A stretch of 64,000 nt of DNA from Pelagirhabdus alkalitolerans (GTDB lineage: Bacteria > Bacillota > Bacilli > Bacillales > Amphibacillaceae). The DNA lies in the NCBI RefSeq assembly GCF_900096905.1, contig NZ_FMYI01000001.1, forward strand, positions 62,001 through 126,000. The letters run 5' to 3'. The translations under genes and the position numbers were made by a program. Below the pieces are notes generated by a model, which was given only the letters and a program-made list of their open reading frames with translations, did no database searches and was not told the DNA's origin. Shown here one piece after another: positions 51,468 through 59,987 of the stretch (positions within the stretch are counted from its first letter, which is position 1; every line of letters begins with the position of its first letter).

Positions 51468-52055
51468 TCAGTTAATTTTTTTTAGTAATTGATCAATCGC
51501 TTCATCAATCTCATCTCGCGTTTTCTTATAGGCTTCTAAATCAGCCCCGAAGGGATCTTTAATATCAAAGTTTGGAAGTTGCTTTTCAAGTCGTTCAATT
51601 TCGTCCTGTTCTTCTCTGAGGAAAGCACGCCACTGAAGTTCTGTTTGTTGGTCACCATGCTCCTCATGCACAACAGCACGTTTTTCTTCTAAATTAAGGT
51701 GCGCTTGCTTGAGTTCTTTCCATAGATCTTCTGCATCATCACTTGCATATTCTTTAAGCGTAAAAATCTTTTCATACGCATATGAAAATCGTGTCGCCAG
51801 GACTTGTTTATGTTGACGGGTCATCGTTAAAATTAAATCGGCCCAGTCAACCAATTCATCACCAACAGGTGTTGCAACTGACGTATGATCAATATTGATT
51901 GCAGCTAGTGCCTCAGTCGTTTCTTCTGAAACCGGTACACCTTTAATAGCTGAAATGCCGGCTGATTTGACCTGATGGCTCGACTTCTCTTTTAATATCG
52001 CCTCAGCCATCGGACTTCTGCATGTGTTGCCAGTACAAACAAACAGAATATTCAT
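51468..52055 (-). CDS. ywlE: Protein-arginine phosphatase YwlE with an inserted segment
   Basis: About 195 residues, against about 150 in B. subtilis. The low-molecular-weight phosphatase loop 'VCTGNTCRSPMAE' (Cys-x5-Arg) is intact, with the Thr that gives arginine-phosphate specificity. The second catalytic Asp is in 'DPFGADLEAYKKTRDEI'. Between 'FTLKEYA' and 'DPFG' there is an extra stretch of about 45 residues, highly charged and probably helical (about residues 108-152). YwlE removes the phosphoarginine marks made by McsB. I chose ATG 52055, preceded by GGGGGAGAATCA. Confidence 0.92.
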   Translation of the reverse strand: MNILFVCTGNTCRSPMAEAILKEKSSHQVKSAGISAIKGVPVSEETTEALAAINIDHTSVATPVGDELVDWADLILTMTRQHKQVLATRFSYAYEKIFTLKEYASDDAEDLWKELKQAHLNLEEKRAVVHEEHGDQQTELQWRAFLREEQDEIERLEKQLPNFDIKDPFGADLEAYKKTRDEIDEAIDQLLKKIN

Positions 52056-52155
52056 TGATTCTCCCCCTAAATTCATTCGTATTTTATTAGATAAATCATA
52101 ACATATCCATCATAAACGTCCAAATTGTTAAGGTTTTGTGACAACAAGTTCCTAC

Positions 52156-52683
52156 TTACATTGTAACTAATATATGCAGGCCAAGTCCAATTAAAATCAC
52201 ACCACCTAATCGGTCACTCATCCGATGGAGTGAAACGGTTAAACGCTTGGCTAATAAAAGGCCGAGCATACTCATCATCATCGTCATAGTAAAAAATAAA
52301 CCAATCGAATAAATCCAAGCCGTTGGTTCTCTTACTAACGTAAGACCGATAGGAATACTATCCAAGCTGACGGTGAGTGACATCATGATTAATTTCGTTT
52401 TGTTCCATTTAATCGATACACTTTCTGTAAAACTATTGAGACATAAATAGACACCGAGTGAGACGAGTAAACTTCCTGTGATCAAATCGATTAAATCATC
52501 GACATAATACACAATAACTTGTCCACAAAGAAAGCCGACTATAGGAAATAAACCATGCCAAAATCCGATCAAACCACTCATCAACACCATTTGTTTGATT
52601 TTAAAACCATTAAGACCAACTGCTAAACAGACACTAAATGCATCAAGCCCCAATACAATTGCGAGTAAAAATTGATAAAACAC
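52156..52683 (-). CDS. mntP: Manganese efflux pump MntP
   Basis: 175 residues with six membrane helices. 'LGLDAFSVCLAVGLNGF' in helix 1 and 'SLDSIPIGLTL' in helix 4 carry the conserved Asp pair of MntP. It exports manganese. Often regulated by a Mn riboswitch (yybP-ykoY) or MntR; I saw no clear riboswitch upstream. It corresponds to ywlD of B. subtilis. Confidence 0.93.
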   Translation of the reverse strand: MFYQFLLAIVLGLDAFSVCLAVGLNGFKIKQMVLMSGLIGFWHGLFPIVGFLCGQVIVYYVDDLIDLITGSLLVSLGVYLCLNSFTESVSIKWNKTKLIMMSLTVSLDSIPIGLTLVREPTAWIYSIGLFFTMTMMMSMLGLLLAKRLTVSLHRMSDRLGGVILIGLGLHILVTM

Positions 52684-52719
52684 AGGTTTCCCCCATTTTT
52701 ACAATCAGATACTTGATGC

Positions 52720-52737
52720 TTATTCACATGTGGATAA
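52720..52737. promoter_or_regulatory. Back-to-back DnaA boxes downstream of ywlC
   Basis: TTATTCACA on the plus strand (52720-52728) abuts TTATCCACA on the minus strand (52729-52737). Both fit the DnaA box consensus TTATNCACA. They are about 1.1 kb from the main cluster upstream of ywlC. Confidence 0.6.
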
Positions 52738-52765
52738 AAAAATAACAGACCGAGGTCTGTTATTT
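52733..52765 (-). terminator. Terminator overlapping the ywlC stop codon
   Basis: AATAACAGACC (52741-52751) / GGTCTGTTATT (52754-52764) with a tiny loop; minus strand then reads TTTTTTTATCC. It includes the ywlC stop codon. Confidence 0.85.
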
Positions 52766-53794
52766 TTTCATTGTCTCTTTTAATTCTATATAGGTTGCTG
52801 CTTTTTTTAATCGGTTCATAATTGCATAGCCAACCGCTTCTTCAGGAAAATACTCTGCCAAAATTAAATCCACATCTGTTTCTTTGAACCGTCTCAATAC
52901 TTGATAAAGGTCACGCGCAACCGTGGAAAGGTCAGATAAGGTGCCACACGTTTCTATTTTCTCTACATTTAATTGAGTCGATCGTTCTTCACTTGCCAAT
53001 ACGCCGACCTTTTTACCCATCTGTTTATATTCATCGATTTTCTCTTGGAAAAAGTCAGGATCACCCTTAACAAGCACAAGTGGAACAGCCGGTTCATAAT
53101 GATTGTATTTCATTCCCGGGGCTTGAGGCTTGTTAATATCATCGTCCACTGTTGCATCTTCAATCACTTGATCAAGTACCGCTTCTATTTCAAGTCGCGT
53201 GATCCCACCTGGCCTTAGGATACGTGGCACATCGGTTGTACAATCAACGACGGTTGATTCAACACCTACACCTGTTACGCCTCCATCTAATATCGCTGAA
53301 ATCCGCTTATCTAAATCTTGATAGACATGAATGGCACTTGTTGGGCTTGTCTTACCTGAAAGGTTTGCACTCGGAGCTGCAATCGGTAAGTTGGCCTTTT
53401 CAATCAACTCTAACGCTGCAGGATGTTCTGGAATTCGGAGACCAATTGTTTCAAGACCTGCTGTGACAAAAGGTGAAATAAGACCATTACTCGGTAAGAT
53501 CACCGTTAAAGGGCCTGGTGTGAATGCATCCAGTAATTGTTTAGCAACCTTTGGGATATGGTCAACGTATTGAGCCATTTGTTCTTGACTTGCCACGTGA
53601 ACAATTAAAGGATTATCAGCTGGTCGCCCTTTTGCTTCAAAGATCTTTTTCACGGCTTCGTCATTTGTTGCATCGGCGCCCAATCCGTATACCGTTTCTG
53701 TTGGAAAGGCAACGACTTCACCCTTTTTTAGTAATTCACTACATATATTAATTGCTTCATCATCCCAAATTAAATAATTTGTCGATTTTGTCAT
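52760..53794 (-). CDS. ywlC: L-threonylcarbamoyladenylate synthase (Sua5/YwlC)
   Basis: About 344 residues: an N-terminal TsaC/YrdC domain and a C-terminal Sua5 domain. It makes threonylcarbamoyl-AMP for the t6A base at position 37 of tRNAs that read ANN codons. 'VAFPTETVYGLGADAT', 'KGRPADNPLIVHV', 'SANLSGKTSPTSA' are conserved ATP- and threonine-site motifs. I chose ATG 53794, 9 nt after AGGAG. DnaA boxes flank the gene on both sides. Confidence 0.96.
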   Translation of the reverse strand: MTKSTNYLIWDDEAINICSELLKKGEVVAFPTETVYGLGADATNDEAVKKIFEAKGRPADNPLIVHVASQEQMAQYVDHIPKVAKQLLDAFTPGPLTVILPSNGLISPFVTAGLETIGLRIPEHPAALELIEKANLPIAAPSANLSGKTSPTSAIHVYQDLDKRISAILDGGVTGVGVESTVVDCTTDVPRILRPGGITRLEIEAVLDQVIEDATVDDDINKPQAPGMKYNHYEPAVPLVLVKGDPDFFQEKIDEYKQMGKKVGVLASEERSTQLNVEKIETCGTLSDLSTVARDLYQVLRRFKETDVDLILAEYFPEEAVGYAIMNRLKKAATYIELKETMKK

Positions 53795-53822
53795 GATTGT
53801 CAACTCCTTTAATGCCCACAAG

Positions 53823-53995
53823 TTATCCACTAATTATCCACAAACCGTTAAGTTATACACAAGTTATGCAAACCTTCCACATCAATCTTTCAAGAATAAG
53901 CACATTTTAATGAATCAATCAAGATTAAATTGATTATTAACAGGGTTGTCCCCAAAAATGAGTCCAATTGTGTATAAGTCCTTTCTTTATCCACA
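53823..53995. promoter_or_regulatory. DnaA-box cluster upstream of ywlC
   Basis: TTATCCACT (53823), TTATCCACA (53834), TTATACACA (53853) and TTATGCAAA (53864) lie on the plus strand with intervals 11, 19 and 11. A minus-strand TTATACACA lies at 53969-53977 and a plus-strand TTATCCACA at 53987-53995, the last overlapping the next gene's stop codon. At least four are full matches to TTATNCACA. It probably titrates or loads DnaA rather than being an origin. Confidence 0.7.
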
Positions 53996-54307
53996 TAAAT
54001 ATCCCCATGTGTGCGATCTGTTCTTATCGGCTTGAAAACCTACCCACTGTAAAATAGGAATTAAATGTTGGTGATCAGTTTCAACGATCACCAGTCTGAT
54101 TTTTAATGTTTTTGCAAATAATAAAATATGGTCGAGTATATCGAGTAAGTCCGTTGGGTTTCTTTGTTGAACCATACTTAAATGACACAATTTTGCCGTG
54201 TCGCTTGATTCAAATTGAAATGAAAAATAGCCGACAACATCTTTTTGTTCAAGTAGTTGATAATCGATTTTACCTGTTGAATCCGTATGGACTTCTTCTA
54301 TTCTCAT
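53987..54307 (-). CDS. Small hypothetical protein, possibly a short GNAT-like fold
   Basis: About 106 residues, starting at ATG 54307 after AAGGGGCG. 'KDVVGYFSFQFES' and 'IRLVIVETDHQHLIPILQWVGFQADK' recall strands 2-3 and the C-terminal motif of GNAT acetyltransferases, but the central acetyl-CoA loop (Q/RxxGxG/A) is not visible. In B. subtilis ywlB, a GNAT protein, lies near this place, so it could be a shortened relative. Function unknown; the call rests on weak similarity and position. Confidence 0.5.
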   Translation of the reverse strand: MRIEEVHTDSTGKIDYQLLEQKDVVGYFSFQFESSDTAKLCHLSMVQQRNPTDLLDILDHILLFAKTLKIRLVIVETDHQHLIPILQWVGFQADKNRSHTWGYLCG

Positions 54308-54375
54308 AATTCGTACGCCCCTTTTACTCAAGTCTTGTGATTAATCTATGAGTTGTGCGCACTAAATATGATAGA

Positions 54376-54942
54376 TTACCTAAACCATTCTAGTAGAAAA
54401 AAAGAAACCTCGACGTCTTCATCCTCTGACTCTACTTCTGCATCCTGTTCTGGTTGTTCTTTTGCCTCAGAGCTAAAGTCAACAAAGCAAAGTGGCGGGA
54501 ATAATACACACCACCAATTACTCCCTTTCCCTTCACCTAATGTAATTAAAATCGCTTCATATTCACCAGCTGGATAAACAGCACCATCATAAACTTTTGC
54601 CGGAAAACCAACCTCATCATCATAATCGATTGAAACTTCTAAATCATGCCCGTTTTCTTCAAGTATCTCGTTAACGACGTCTTCAATCTCATCAAGCTGT
54701 GTATGAATTAGGTTTCGTGCCTGTTCAATTTGATCAATTTCCATTACCCAATCATCAATTAATTGAACAACTTCATCTTTCACTTCTAATTTTAGTGCTT
54801 GTGATGTGTCACGGTCATCTTCTGCTAAAATCCGTAAACGAATCGCTTCATCTGGTATGACATGATAATCTGCCTCGATTGTTGGATAAAATGAATACAA
54901 TAACACGACTAATACGTGAATGGATTGAATAATGCTAATCAT
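54376..54942 (-). CDS. spoIIR: Stage II sporulation protein R
   Basis: About 188 residues with an N-terminal signal sequence (1-22). SpoIIR is secreted by the forespore and triggers SpoIIGA to process pro-sigma-E. 'IPDEAIRLRILAEDD', 'GEYEAILITLGEGKGSNWWC' and 'FPPLCFVD' are family hallmarks. The C-terminal region after 'FSSEAK' is a long acidic stretch ending in a hydrophobic 'VSFFLLEWF'. I chose ATG 54942, with GAGGGG upstream. It lies next to prmC and ywlC as in B. subtilis. Confidence 0.95.
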   Translation of the reverse strand: MISIIQSIHVLVVLLYSFYPTIEADYHVIPDEAIRLRILAEDDRDTSQALKLEVKDEVVQLIDDWVMEIDQIEQARNLIHTQLDEIEDVVNEILEENGHDLEVSIDYDDEVGFPAKVYDGAVYPAGEYEAILITLGEGKGSNWWCVLFPPLCFVDFSSEAKEQPEQDAEVESEDEDVEVSFFLLEWFR

Positions 54943-55005
54943 TTGATTTCCCCTCTTCTTCATCAGTGATTGTCATTAGTATCACCAAAAGGGGAATCTT
55001 TTAAA

Positions 55006-55854
55006 CTAACATTTTGCTCTTATGATCCGGTCTCGACCTAATAGATCTTGAATGATTTCAATTTGTGCACCCGGATAAATAGCTTGAATCAATTGCTTAA
55101 TCGCTTTTGCTTGCGAAGCACCAATTTCAAATATAAGATAACCACCGCAGGCTAGAGCCTTTTGGGATTGATTAATAATTTGGCGGTAACAAGCAAGACC
55201 ATCATCATTTGCAAAAAGCGCAAGTTCAGGATCAAAATCGCGTACCGTGTCTTGAAGTGATGGTCGGTCACTTTTGGCTATATAAGGCGGATTTGAGACA
55301 ATCATATCGACCTGTTCACCAGCATCGATCCATTTTTGTAAAAAATCACTTTCAAAGAAGCGCACATCAGCACCTAAACGCTCAGCATTTCGCTTTGCAA
55401 CTTGTAAGGCATCAGAGGAAATATCACCCGCTTCTATCCAATGATCTGGTGCCTCTTTTTTGAGCGTAATCGCAATTACACCACTTCCCGTACCGGCATC
55501 AACGATTCGTTTCGGATCTTCTTCTATTAGAACCTCAAGTGCCTTAACAATAAGTTCTTCTGTTTCAGGTCGTGGAATTAAAACGTGATGGTTGACTTCA
55601 AATCGCCGATCAAAAAAGAATTCCTCACCGGTTAAATGTTGAACAGGGATACCTGTTTTCGCATGTTCTTTTATGTCACGGATAAAGTTGTCTTTCACAT
55701 GAACCTCAATCGGCTGGTTAAGCGCCATTAATAAGTCAATTTTTGTGAAATGTAAATGGTGCAAGATTAAGATTTCTGCAATCTTCGGTTCTCGGTTTTG
55801 TTTTTTCAAAAAAGAAGAAGCCCAGTTGAGGACTTCTTGGATTGTGTCTGCCAT
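55006..55854 (-). CDS. prmC: Peptide chain release factor glutamine methyltransferase
   Basis: About 282 residues. The SAM motif 'VDAGTGSGVIAITL' and the catalytic 'VSNPPYIAKSD' are intact. It methylates the GGQ glutamine of PrfA and PrfB. It starts 1 nt after the prfA stop codon (GGTGAG as ribosome site), so enzyme and substrate are made from one transcript. ATG 55854 avoids overlap with prfA. Confidence 0.96.
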   Translation of the reverse strand: MADTIQEVLNWASSFLKKQNREPKIAEILILHHLHFTKIDLLMALNQPIEVHVKDNFIRDIKEHAKTGIPVQHLTGEEFFFDRRFEVNHHVLIPRPETEELIVKALEVLIEEDPKRIVDAGTGSGVIAITLKKEAPDHWIEAGDISSDALQVAKRNAERLGADVRFFESDFLQKWIDAGEQVDMIVSNPPYIAKSDRPSLQDTVRDFDPELALFANDDGLACYRQIINQSQKALACGGYLIFEIGASQAKAIKQLIQAIYPGAQIEIIQDLLGRDRIIRAKC

Positions 55855-55855
55855 G

Positions 55856-56926
55856 TTACTCACCAATTTGTTCCATTTTGCTCGTTTGCTCTTCCATCAA
55901 AAGCGCATCCACAATTTCAGATAGCTTACCTTCTAAAATTTGATCAAGCTTTTGAATCGTCAAACCAATTCGGTGATCGGTGACGCGGTTTTGCGGGAAG
56001 TTATACGTTCGGATTCGCTCTGAACGATCCCCCGTACCAACAGCAGACTTACGATTTTGATCATATTCATCTTGTGCTTCTTGTTGGTACATATCGTAAA
56101 TACGCGCACGTAGGATCTTCATCGCTTTTTCTTTGTTCTTAATCTGTGATTTCTCATCTTGCATTGAGACGACAACACCCGTCGGTTCGTGTGTTAAACG
56201 CACAGCTGACATGGTCGTGTTGACACTTTGCCCACCAGGACCACTTGATGTGAACGTATCAACGCGAATATCATTATCCTGGATATCGACTTCAACATCC
56301 TCTGTTTCAGGTAGAGCAACAACCGTTGCCGTTGATGTATGAATACGACCGCCTGATTCTGTTTCTGGCACGCGCTGTACACGGTGTGCACCATTTTCAT
56401 ATTTCAATTTCGAATAAGCACCCTTACCGTTTACCATAAAGATGACTTCTTTATAGCCGCCAACATCAGAGGCGTTTGCTTCTAGCACATCAACCTTCCA
56501 TCCTTCTGCTTCTGCGTAACGGTTGTACATTCGGAATAAGTCGCCGGCAAATAGGGCCGCTTCATCGCCACCTGCAGCACCACGCACTTCGATAATAACG
56601 TTTTTATCATCGTTTGGATCTTTCGGTAATAGTAAAACCTTAAGTTTCTCTTCATACTCTGGAATTTGCGGTGCGAGTTCGTCAATTTCCATTTGCACCA
56701 TTTCTTTCATATCAGGGTCTGATTCATCACTTAACATTTGTTTAGCCCCATCAAGTTGTTCTTTTACATCTTTATACTCACGATAAACGGTAACAATCTC
56801 ACCTAGGTCCGCTTGTTCTTTTGAGTATTCACGCAATTTTTTTGTATCACTAATAACGTCTGGGTCACTTAATAATTCATTTAATTTTTCATAACGTTGA
56901 TCTAACGTTTCTAATTTTTCTAACAC
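55856..56926 (-). CDS. prfA: Peptide chain release factor 1
   Basis: About 356 residues. The GGQ loop is in 'SSGPGGQSVNT', and the stop-codon recognition region precedes it. RF1 releases protein at UAA and UAG. I chose GTG 56926 (AGGTGG 6 nt upstream), since the product then begins 'LEKLETLDQRYEKLNELL' like homologues; ATG 56941 adds five residues. It is the first gene of prfA-prmC. Confidence 0.96.
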   Translation of the reverse strand: MLEKLETLDQRYEKLNELLSDPDVISDTKKLREYSKEQADLGEIVTVYREYKDVKEQLDGAKQMLSDESDPDMKEMVQMEIDELAPQIPEYEEKLKVLLLPKDPNDDKNVIIEVRGAAGGDEAALFAGDLFRMYNRYAEAEGWKVDVLEANASDVGGYKEVIFMVNGKGAYSKLKYENGAHRVQRVPETESGGRIHTSTATVVALPETEDVEVDIQDNDIRVDTFTSSGPGGQSVNTTMSAVRLTHEPTGVVVSMQDEKSQIKNKEKAMKILRARIYDMYQQEAQDEYDQNRKSAVGTGDRSERIRTYNFPQNRVTDHRIGLTIQKLDQILEGKLSEIVDALLMEEQTSKMEQIGE

Positions 56927-56941
56927 CCTTAGCCACCTCAT

Positions 56942-57256
56942 CTTATTAAAGTCCTACACTACATTATATAACAGTGCCACAACCCCGTCAAAATCTAACC
57001 TATGACTTTACGAACACGATAAAAACCACAATTCTCTTCGGAAATAAGGTGTTTCTCACCACCGGAAATAATCTCGCTTTCCGCGGGCACGGCCTCAGCT
57101 AACTTTAGAAGCAAATGACGCTTCTAAAGTGGATCTTCGAACTCGTGCTTTTCCCGCAGGAGTCTCGCTTATTTCCGGTGGCTACATGACGTATTCAATA
57201 CATATAGTCGAACAGCAATAGTTCATCACCTATTGTTGTTCGACTATCACATTGAC
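56942..57256. repeat. Intergenic region with a nested palindromic repeat element
   Basis: About 315 bases without a gene. Outer arms CCACCGGAAATAA (57059-57071) and TTATTTCCGGTGG (57169-57181) are perfect complements. Inside are related GC-rich stretches (TTTCCGCGGGCACGG and CGTGCTTTTCCCGCAGG) and an inner perfect stem ACTTTAGAAGC / GCTTCTAAAGT (57102-57112, 57120-57130). This resembles a dispersed intergenic repeat I have seen in Bacillaceae genomes. Next to it a second inverted repeat (57204-57221 / 57230-57247, 17 of 18 paired) lies just after tdk and has no T-run. Confidence 0.7.
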
Positions 57257-57877
57257 TTATTTACTTTTGTCCCCAACCTTTAACTTATCCTTTGCATTCT
57301 GTTTATCTTTTACTTCGTGACAATGGCGGCATCTAGGCTCATACGATTCAGATGCACCGACTAAAATCGTCGGATCATTCGCTGAGGCAGGCTCACCATC
57401 GATTAATCGCTGCGTACGACTTGCAGGTGAACCACATTTTACACAAATCGCATTGAGCTTTGTGACCGCTTCACTTAAGGCAAAAATCGATGGTACAACC
57501 CCAAATGGTTCACCTCTAAAATTCGTATCCAATCCTGCCACGATCACACGATGACCGCGATCCGCTAAATATGTAATCACATCGACTATATCATCATCAA
57601 AAAATTGGACTTCATCAATGCCGATGACATCAATCGCATCGGTTATATCCCCCAATATATCGCGGGCTTTTTTCACCGGACGTGCAATAATCGTATTTCC
57701 ATTGTGAGACACAACAGACTCCTTTTGGAAACGATCATCAATAGCAGGCTTATAGACACGTACATCTAAATCGCCATAGGTTGCACGACGTACGCGACGA
57801 ATTAATTCTTCTGATTTTCCTGAAAACATGCTGCCGCATATTAATTCGACCCAGCCACTCTGTTTCATGACAAACAC
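57257..57877 (-). CDS. tdk: Thymidine kinase
   Basis: About 206 residues. 'GSMFSGKSEELIRR' is the ATP loop, 'VIGIDEVQFF' the Walker B-like motif with the catalytic Glu, and the zinc site is 'CVKCG' and 'CRHC'. It phosphorylates thymidine for salvage. I chose GTG 57877, 9 nt after AAGGAGG; ATG 57868 is an alternative. It lies between prfA and rpmE as in B. subtilis and staphylococci. Confidence 0.96.
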   Translation of the reverse strand: MFVMKQSGWVELICGSMFSGKSEELIRRVRRATYGDLDVRVYKPAIDDRFQKESVVSHNGNTIIARPVKKARDILGDITDAIDVIGIDEVQFFDDDIVDVITYLADRGHRVIVAGLDTNFRGEPFGVVPSIFALSEAVTKLNAICVKCGSPASRTQRLIDGEPASANDPTILVGASESYEPRCRHCHEVKDKQNAKDKLKVGDKSK

Positions 57878-57919
57878 GATTAACATCCTCCTTACACCTT
57901 TAAAACCATCTATAATTTC

Positions 57920-57960
57920 ATTAGAAAAACAGGCTCGCAACTAATCAGGCGTGCCTGTTT
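57920..57960 (-). terminator. Terminator after rpmE
   Basis: AAACAGGCTCGC (57927-57938) pairs with GCGTGCCTGTTT (57949-57960) except for one base. Minus strand then reads TTTTTC. It separates rpmE from tdk. A further perfect 13-bp hairpin lies at 57981-58011 without a T-run. Confidence 0.8.
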
Positions 57961-57980
57961 CATATTTACCTTTGAGTTAA

Positions 57981-58011
57981 GATAAGCCATTCCAACAAGG
58001 AATGGCTTATC
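57981..58011 (-). repeat. Perfect hairpin downstream of rpmE
   Basis: GATAAGCCATTCC / GGAATGGCTTATC with loop AACAA. It is only 22 nt past the rpmE stop codon and lacks a T-run on either side. It may protect the mRNA end or act with the terminator that follows. Confidence 0.6.
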
Positions 58012-58033
58012 TGATTCACTAGCTATTTTCAGC

Positions 58034-58279
58034 TTAGTTAAGTTTGTATTTTTTCTTAAAGCGATCCACACGGCCGCCAACTTTGTCAGCTTTTTGTTTA
58101 CCAGTGTAGAATGGGTGAGATTGTGAACTAATCTCAACGCGGATTAATGGGTACGTGTTACCGTCTTCCCACTCAATTGTTTCATCAGAAGATTTCGTTG
58201 ATCCTGTTAGAAACTTGTAATCTGAACTTGTATCAAGAAATACAACTTTACGGTATTCTGGATGAATGTTTTCCTTCAT
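58034..58279 (-). CDS. rpmE2: Ribosomal protein L31, type B
   Basis: 81 residues. 'KENIHPEYRKVVFLDTSS' and 'SHPFYTGKQK' identify L31; there are no cysteines, and the extended middle 'KSSDETIEWEDGNTYPLI' is the type B form that needs no zinc. B. subtilis has the zinc form at this place and the type B gene elsewhere, while staphylococci have type B here. It lies between rho and tdk. Confidence 0.94.
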   Translation of the reverse strand: MKENIHPEYRKVVFLDTSSDYKFLTGSTKSSDETIEWEDGNTYPLIRVEISSQSHPFYTGKQKADKVGGRVDRFKKKYKLN

Positions 58280-58460
58280 GTCTTCCCAACTCCTTTTGCC
58301 CTGAATCGTTTGAAACAGAGTATATTTTCGCTAGCTTACAACAGCCTCATCTCGACTGCTCCAAACTGCCTTTTTTCATACGTAAAGATTATAACAGTCT
58401 CCATCAGACATTGCAATAGAAGATCCGAAAAAGTCTTCAAGGCACAAACACATAGCTGAA

Positions 58461-59753
58461 TTAACGATCAGATGGACGTTGTGTTTTCTTACGCTTCATT
58501 TCTTCAGTTAATTGGTGATAAAATTCATCGTTTGTTTCAGTTGAGCGGATCTTTTTCAAGAAGCGTTCCAGAAAATCAGATGAATCTTGCATACCTTTTC
58601 GAATTTGCCAAATCATATCAAGACGCTCTTTCGATACGAGGAGTTCCTCACGGCGCGTGCTCGAGCGGAGCAAGTCTAGTGCTGGGAAGATGCGTCGCTG
58701 CGCAAGTTGACGATCTAAGTGCAGCTCCATGTTTCCAGTTCCTTTGAATTCTTCATAGATGACATCGTCCATTCTAGAGCCAGTTTCAACAAGTGCTGTC
58801 GCCAAAATAGTGAAACTACCACCCTCTTCAATATTACGAGCAGCACCGAAAAAGCGCTTCGGACGGTGGAAAGCAGCTGGGTCAATCCCGCCTGATAGCG
58901 TCCTGCCACTTGGTGGGATGACCAGGTTATAAGCACGCGCTAAACGTGTAATACTATCCATCAATACGACAACATCTTTTTTATGTTCAACAAGACGCAT
59001 CGCTCGTTCTAGTACAAGTTCAGATACTTTAATATGATTTTCTGGCACTTCATCAAATGTTGAAGAGACAACGTCAACGTCTGGTGCTACTGAACGTTCA
59101 ATATCCGTTACTTCCTCTGGACGCTCATCCACAAGTAAAATAATTAATTTAACATCTGGATGATTCGTTTTAATACTATTAGCAATTTCAGTTAGTAACA
59201 TCGTTTTCCCGGCTTTAGGTGGTGCTACAATAAGACCACGTTGCCCGAAGCCAACAGGTGTGATTAAATCCATAATACGCGTCGAGAGGCCTTTTGGATT
59301 TGTCTCCAATTGCATCATACGATCTGGATAAAGTGGTGTTAGCGCAGGGAAATGGACACGTTCTTTTGCAAGTTCTGGATTGTCCCCATTTACTGCATCG
59401 ACGTGGAGCAACCCGTAATAGCGTTCATTTTCTTTAGGGGGTCTTACTTTCCCCGATACTTTATCTCCGTTTCTTAAGTCAAATCGACGAATTTGAGAAG
59501 CAGAAATGTAGATATCTTCTGCACTTGGTGAGTAATTAATGGGGCGTAGGAAGCCGAAGCCTTCAGATGGAATAATTTCTAAGATACCATCCATGAATAA
59601 ATAGCCACTTTTTTCAGCTTGTGCCTTTAAAATAGCAAATATAAGTTCTCTTTTTGTCAATTTAGCATAGTAAGATACTTTAAATTCTTTCGCCTGAGCG
59701 TAAAGGTCTTTTAAAGTCATCGCTTCTAATTGTGAAATTGTTACTTCACTCAC
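58461..59753 (-). CDS. rho: Transcription termination factor Rho
   Basis: The 430-residue hexameric RNA helicase ends transcription. N-terminal Rho_N helices, then a cold-shock RNA domain ('GFGFLRPINYSPSAEDIYIS' region), then an ATPase domain with Walker A 'APPKAGKTML' and Walker B 'VVVLMDSITRLAR'. 'SGGIDPAAFHRPKRFFGAARN' and 'ALVETGSRMDDVIYEEFKGTGN' are Q- and R-loop regions. Length and motifs are normal. glpX, which lies next to it in B. subtilis, is not found here. Confidence 0.97.
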   Translation of the reverse strand: MSEVTISQLEAMTLKDLYAQAKEFKVSYYAKLTKRELIFAILKAQAEKSGYLFMDGILEIIPSEGFGFLRPINYSPSAEDIYISASQIRRFDLRNGDKVSGKVRPPKENERYYGLLHVDAVNGDNPELAKERVHFPALTPLYPDRMMQLETNPKGLSTRIMDLITPVGFGQRGLIVAPPKAGKTMLLTEIANSIKTNHPDVKLIILLVDERPEEVTDIERSVAPDVDVVSSTFDEVPENHIKVSELVLERAMRLVEHKKDVVVLMDSITRLARAYNLVIPPSGRTLSGGIDPAAFHRPKRFFGAARNIEEGGSFTILATALVETGSRMDDVIYEEFKGTGNMELHLDRQLAQRRIFPALDLLRSSTRREELLVSKERLDMIWQIRKGMQDSSDFLERFLKKIRSTETNDEFYHQLTEEMKRKKTQRPSDR

Positions 59754-59922
59754 GTTGTCATCACACCTATCTTTGATTGTCTAAAATTTATTAATAAATT
59801 GGGTAGTTTATATGGTATGTAGTGTTTCTTGTGGAGTTATGGGTCGATCTTAGTAGTCAGTCCTATGGTACTCTTTTTCAATCGAATATTCAAGGTTTTT
59901 TGTGAAAATAGTGGAAATTGCA

Positions 59923-59964
59923 ATAAAAAACGAATGGTCTATTTACAGCTAAATAAACCATTCG
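59923..59964 (-). terminator. Terminator after murAB
   Basis: CGAATGGTCTATTTA (59931-59945) pairs with TAAATAAACCATTCG (59950-59964) with one mismatch; minus strand then reads TTTTTTATTG. The region 59754-59987 upstream of rho holds nothing else recognised. Confidence 0.88.
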
Positions 59965-59987
59965 TCATACGATCTATACGTCTGTGT

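Noticed and set aside
53823..53995. Replication origin oriC
   Set aside because: DnaA boxes are present, but dnaA, dnaN and an obvious AT-rich unwinding region are not. A titration or regulatory cluster is more likely.
57910..58137. 75-residue minus-strand frame between tdk and rpmE
   Set aside because: It overlaps rpmE in another frame and spans two hairpins; no ribosome site or recognisable product.
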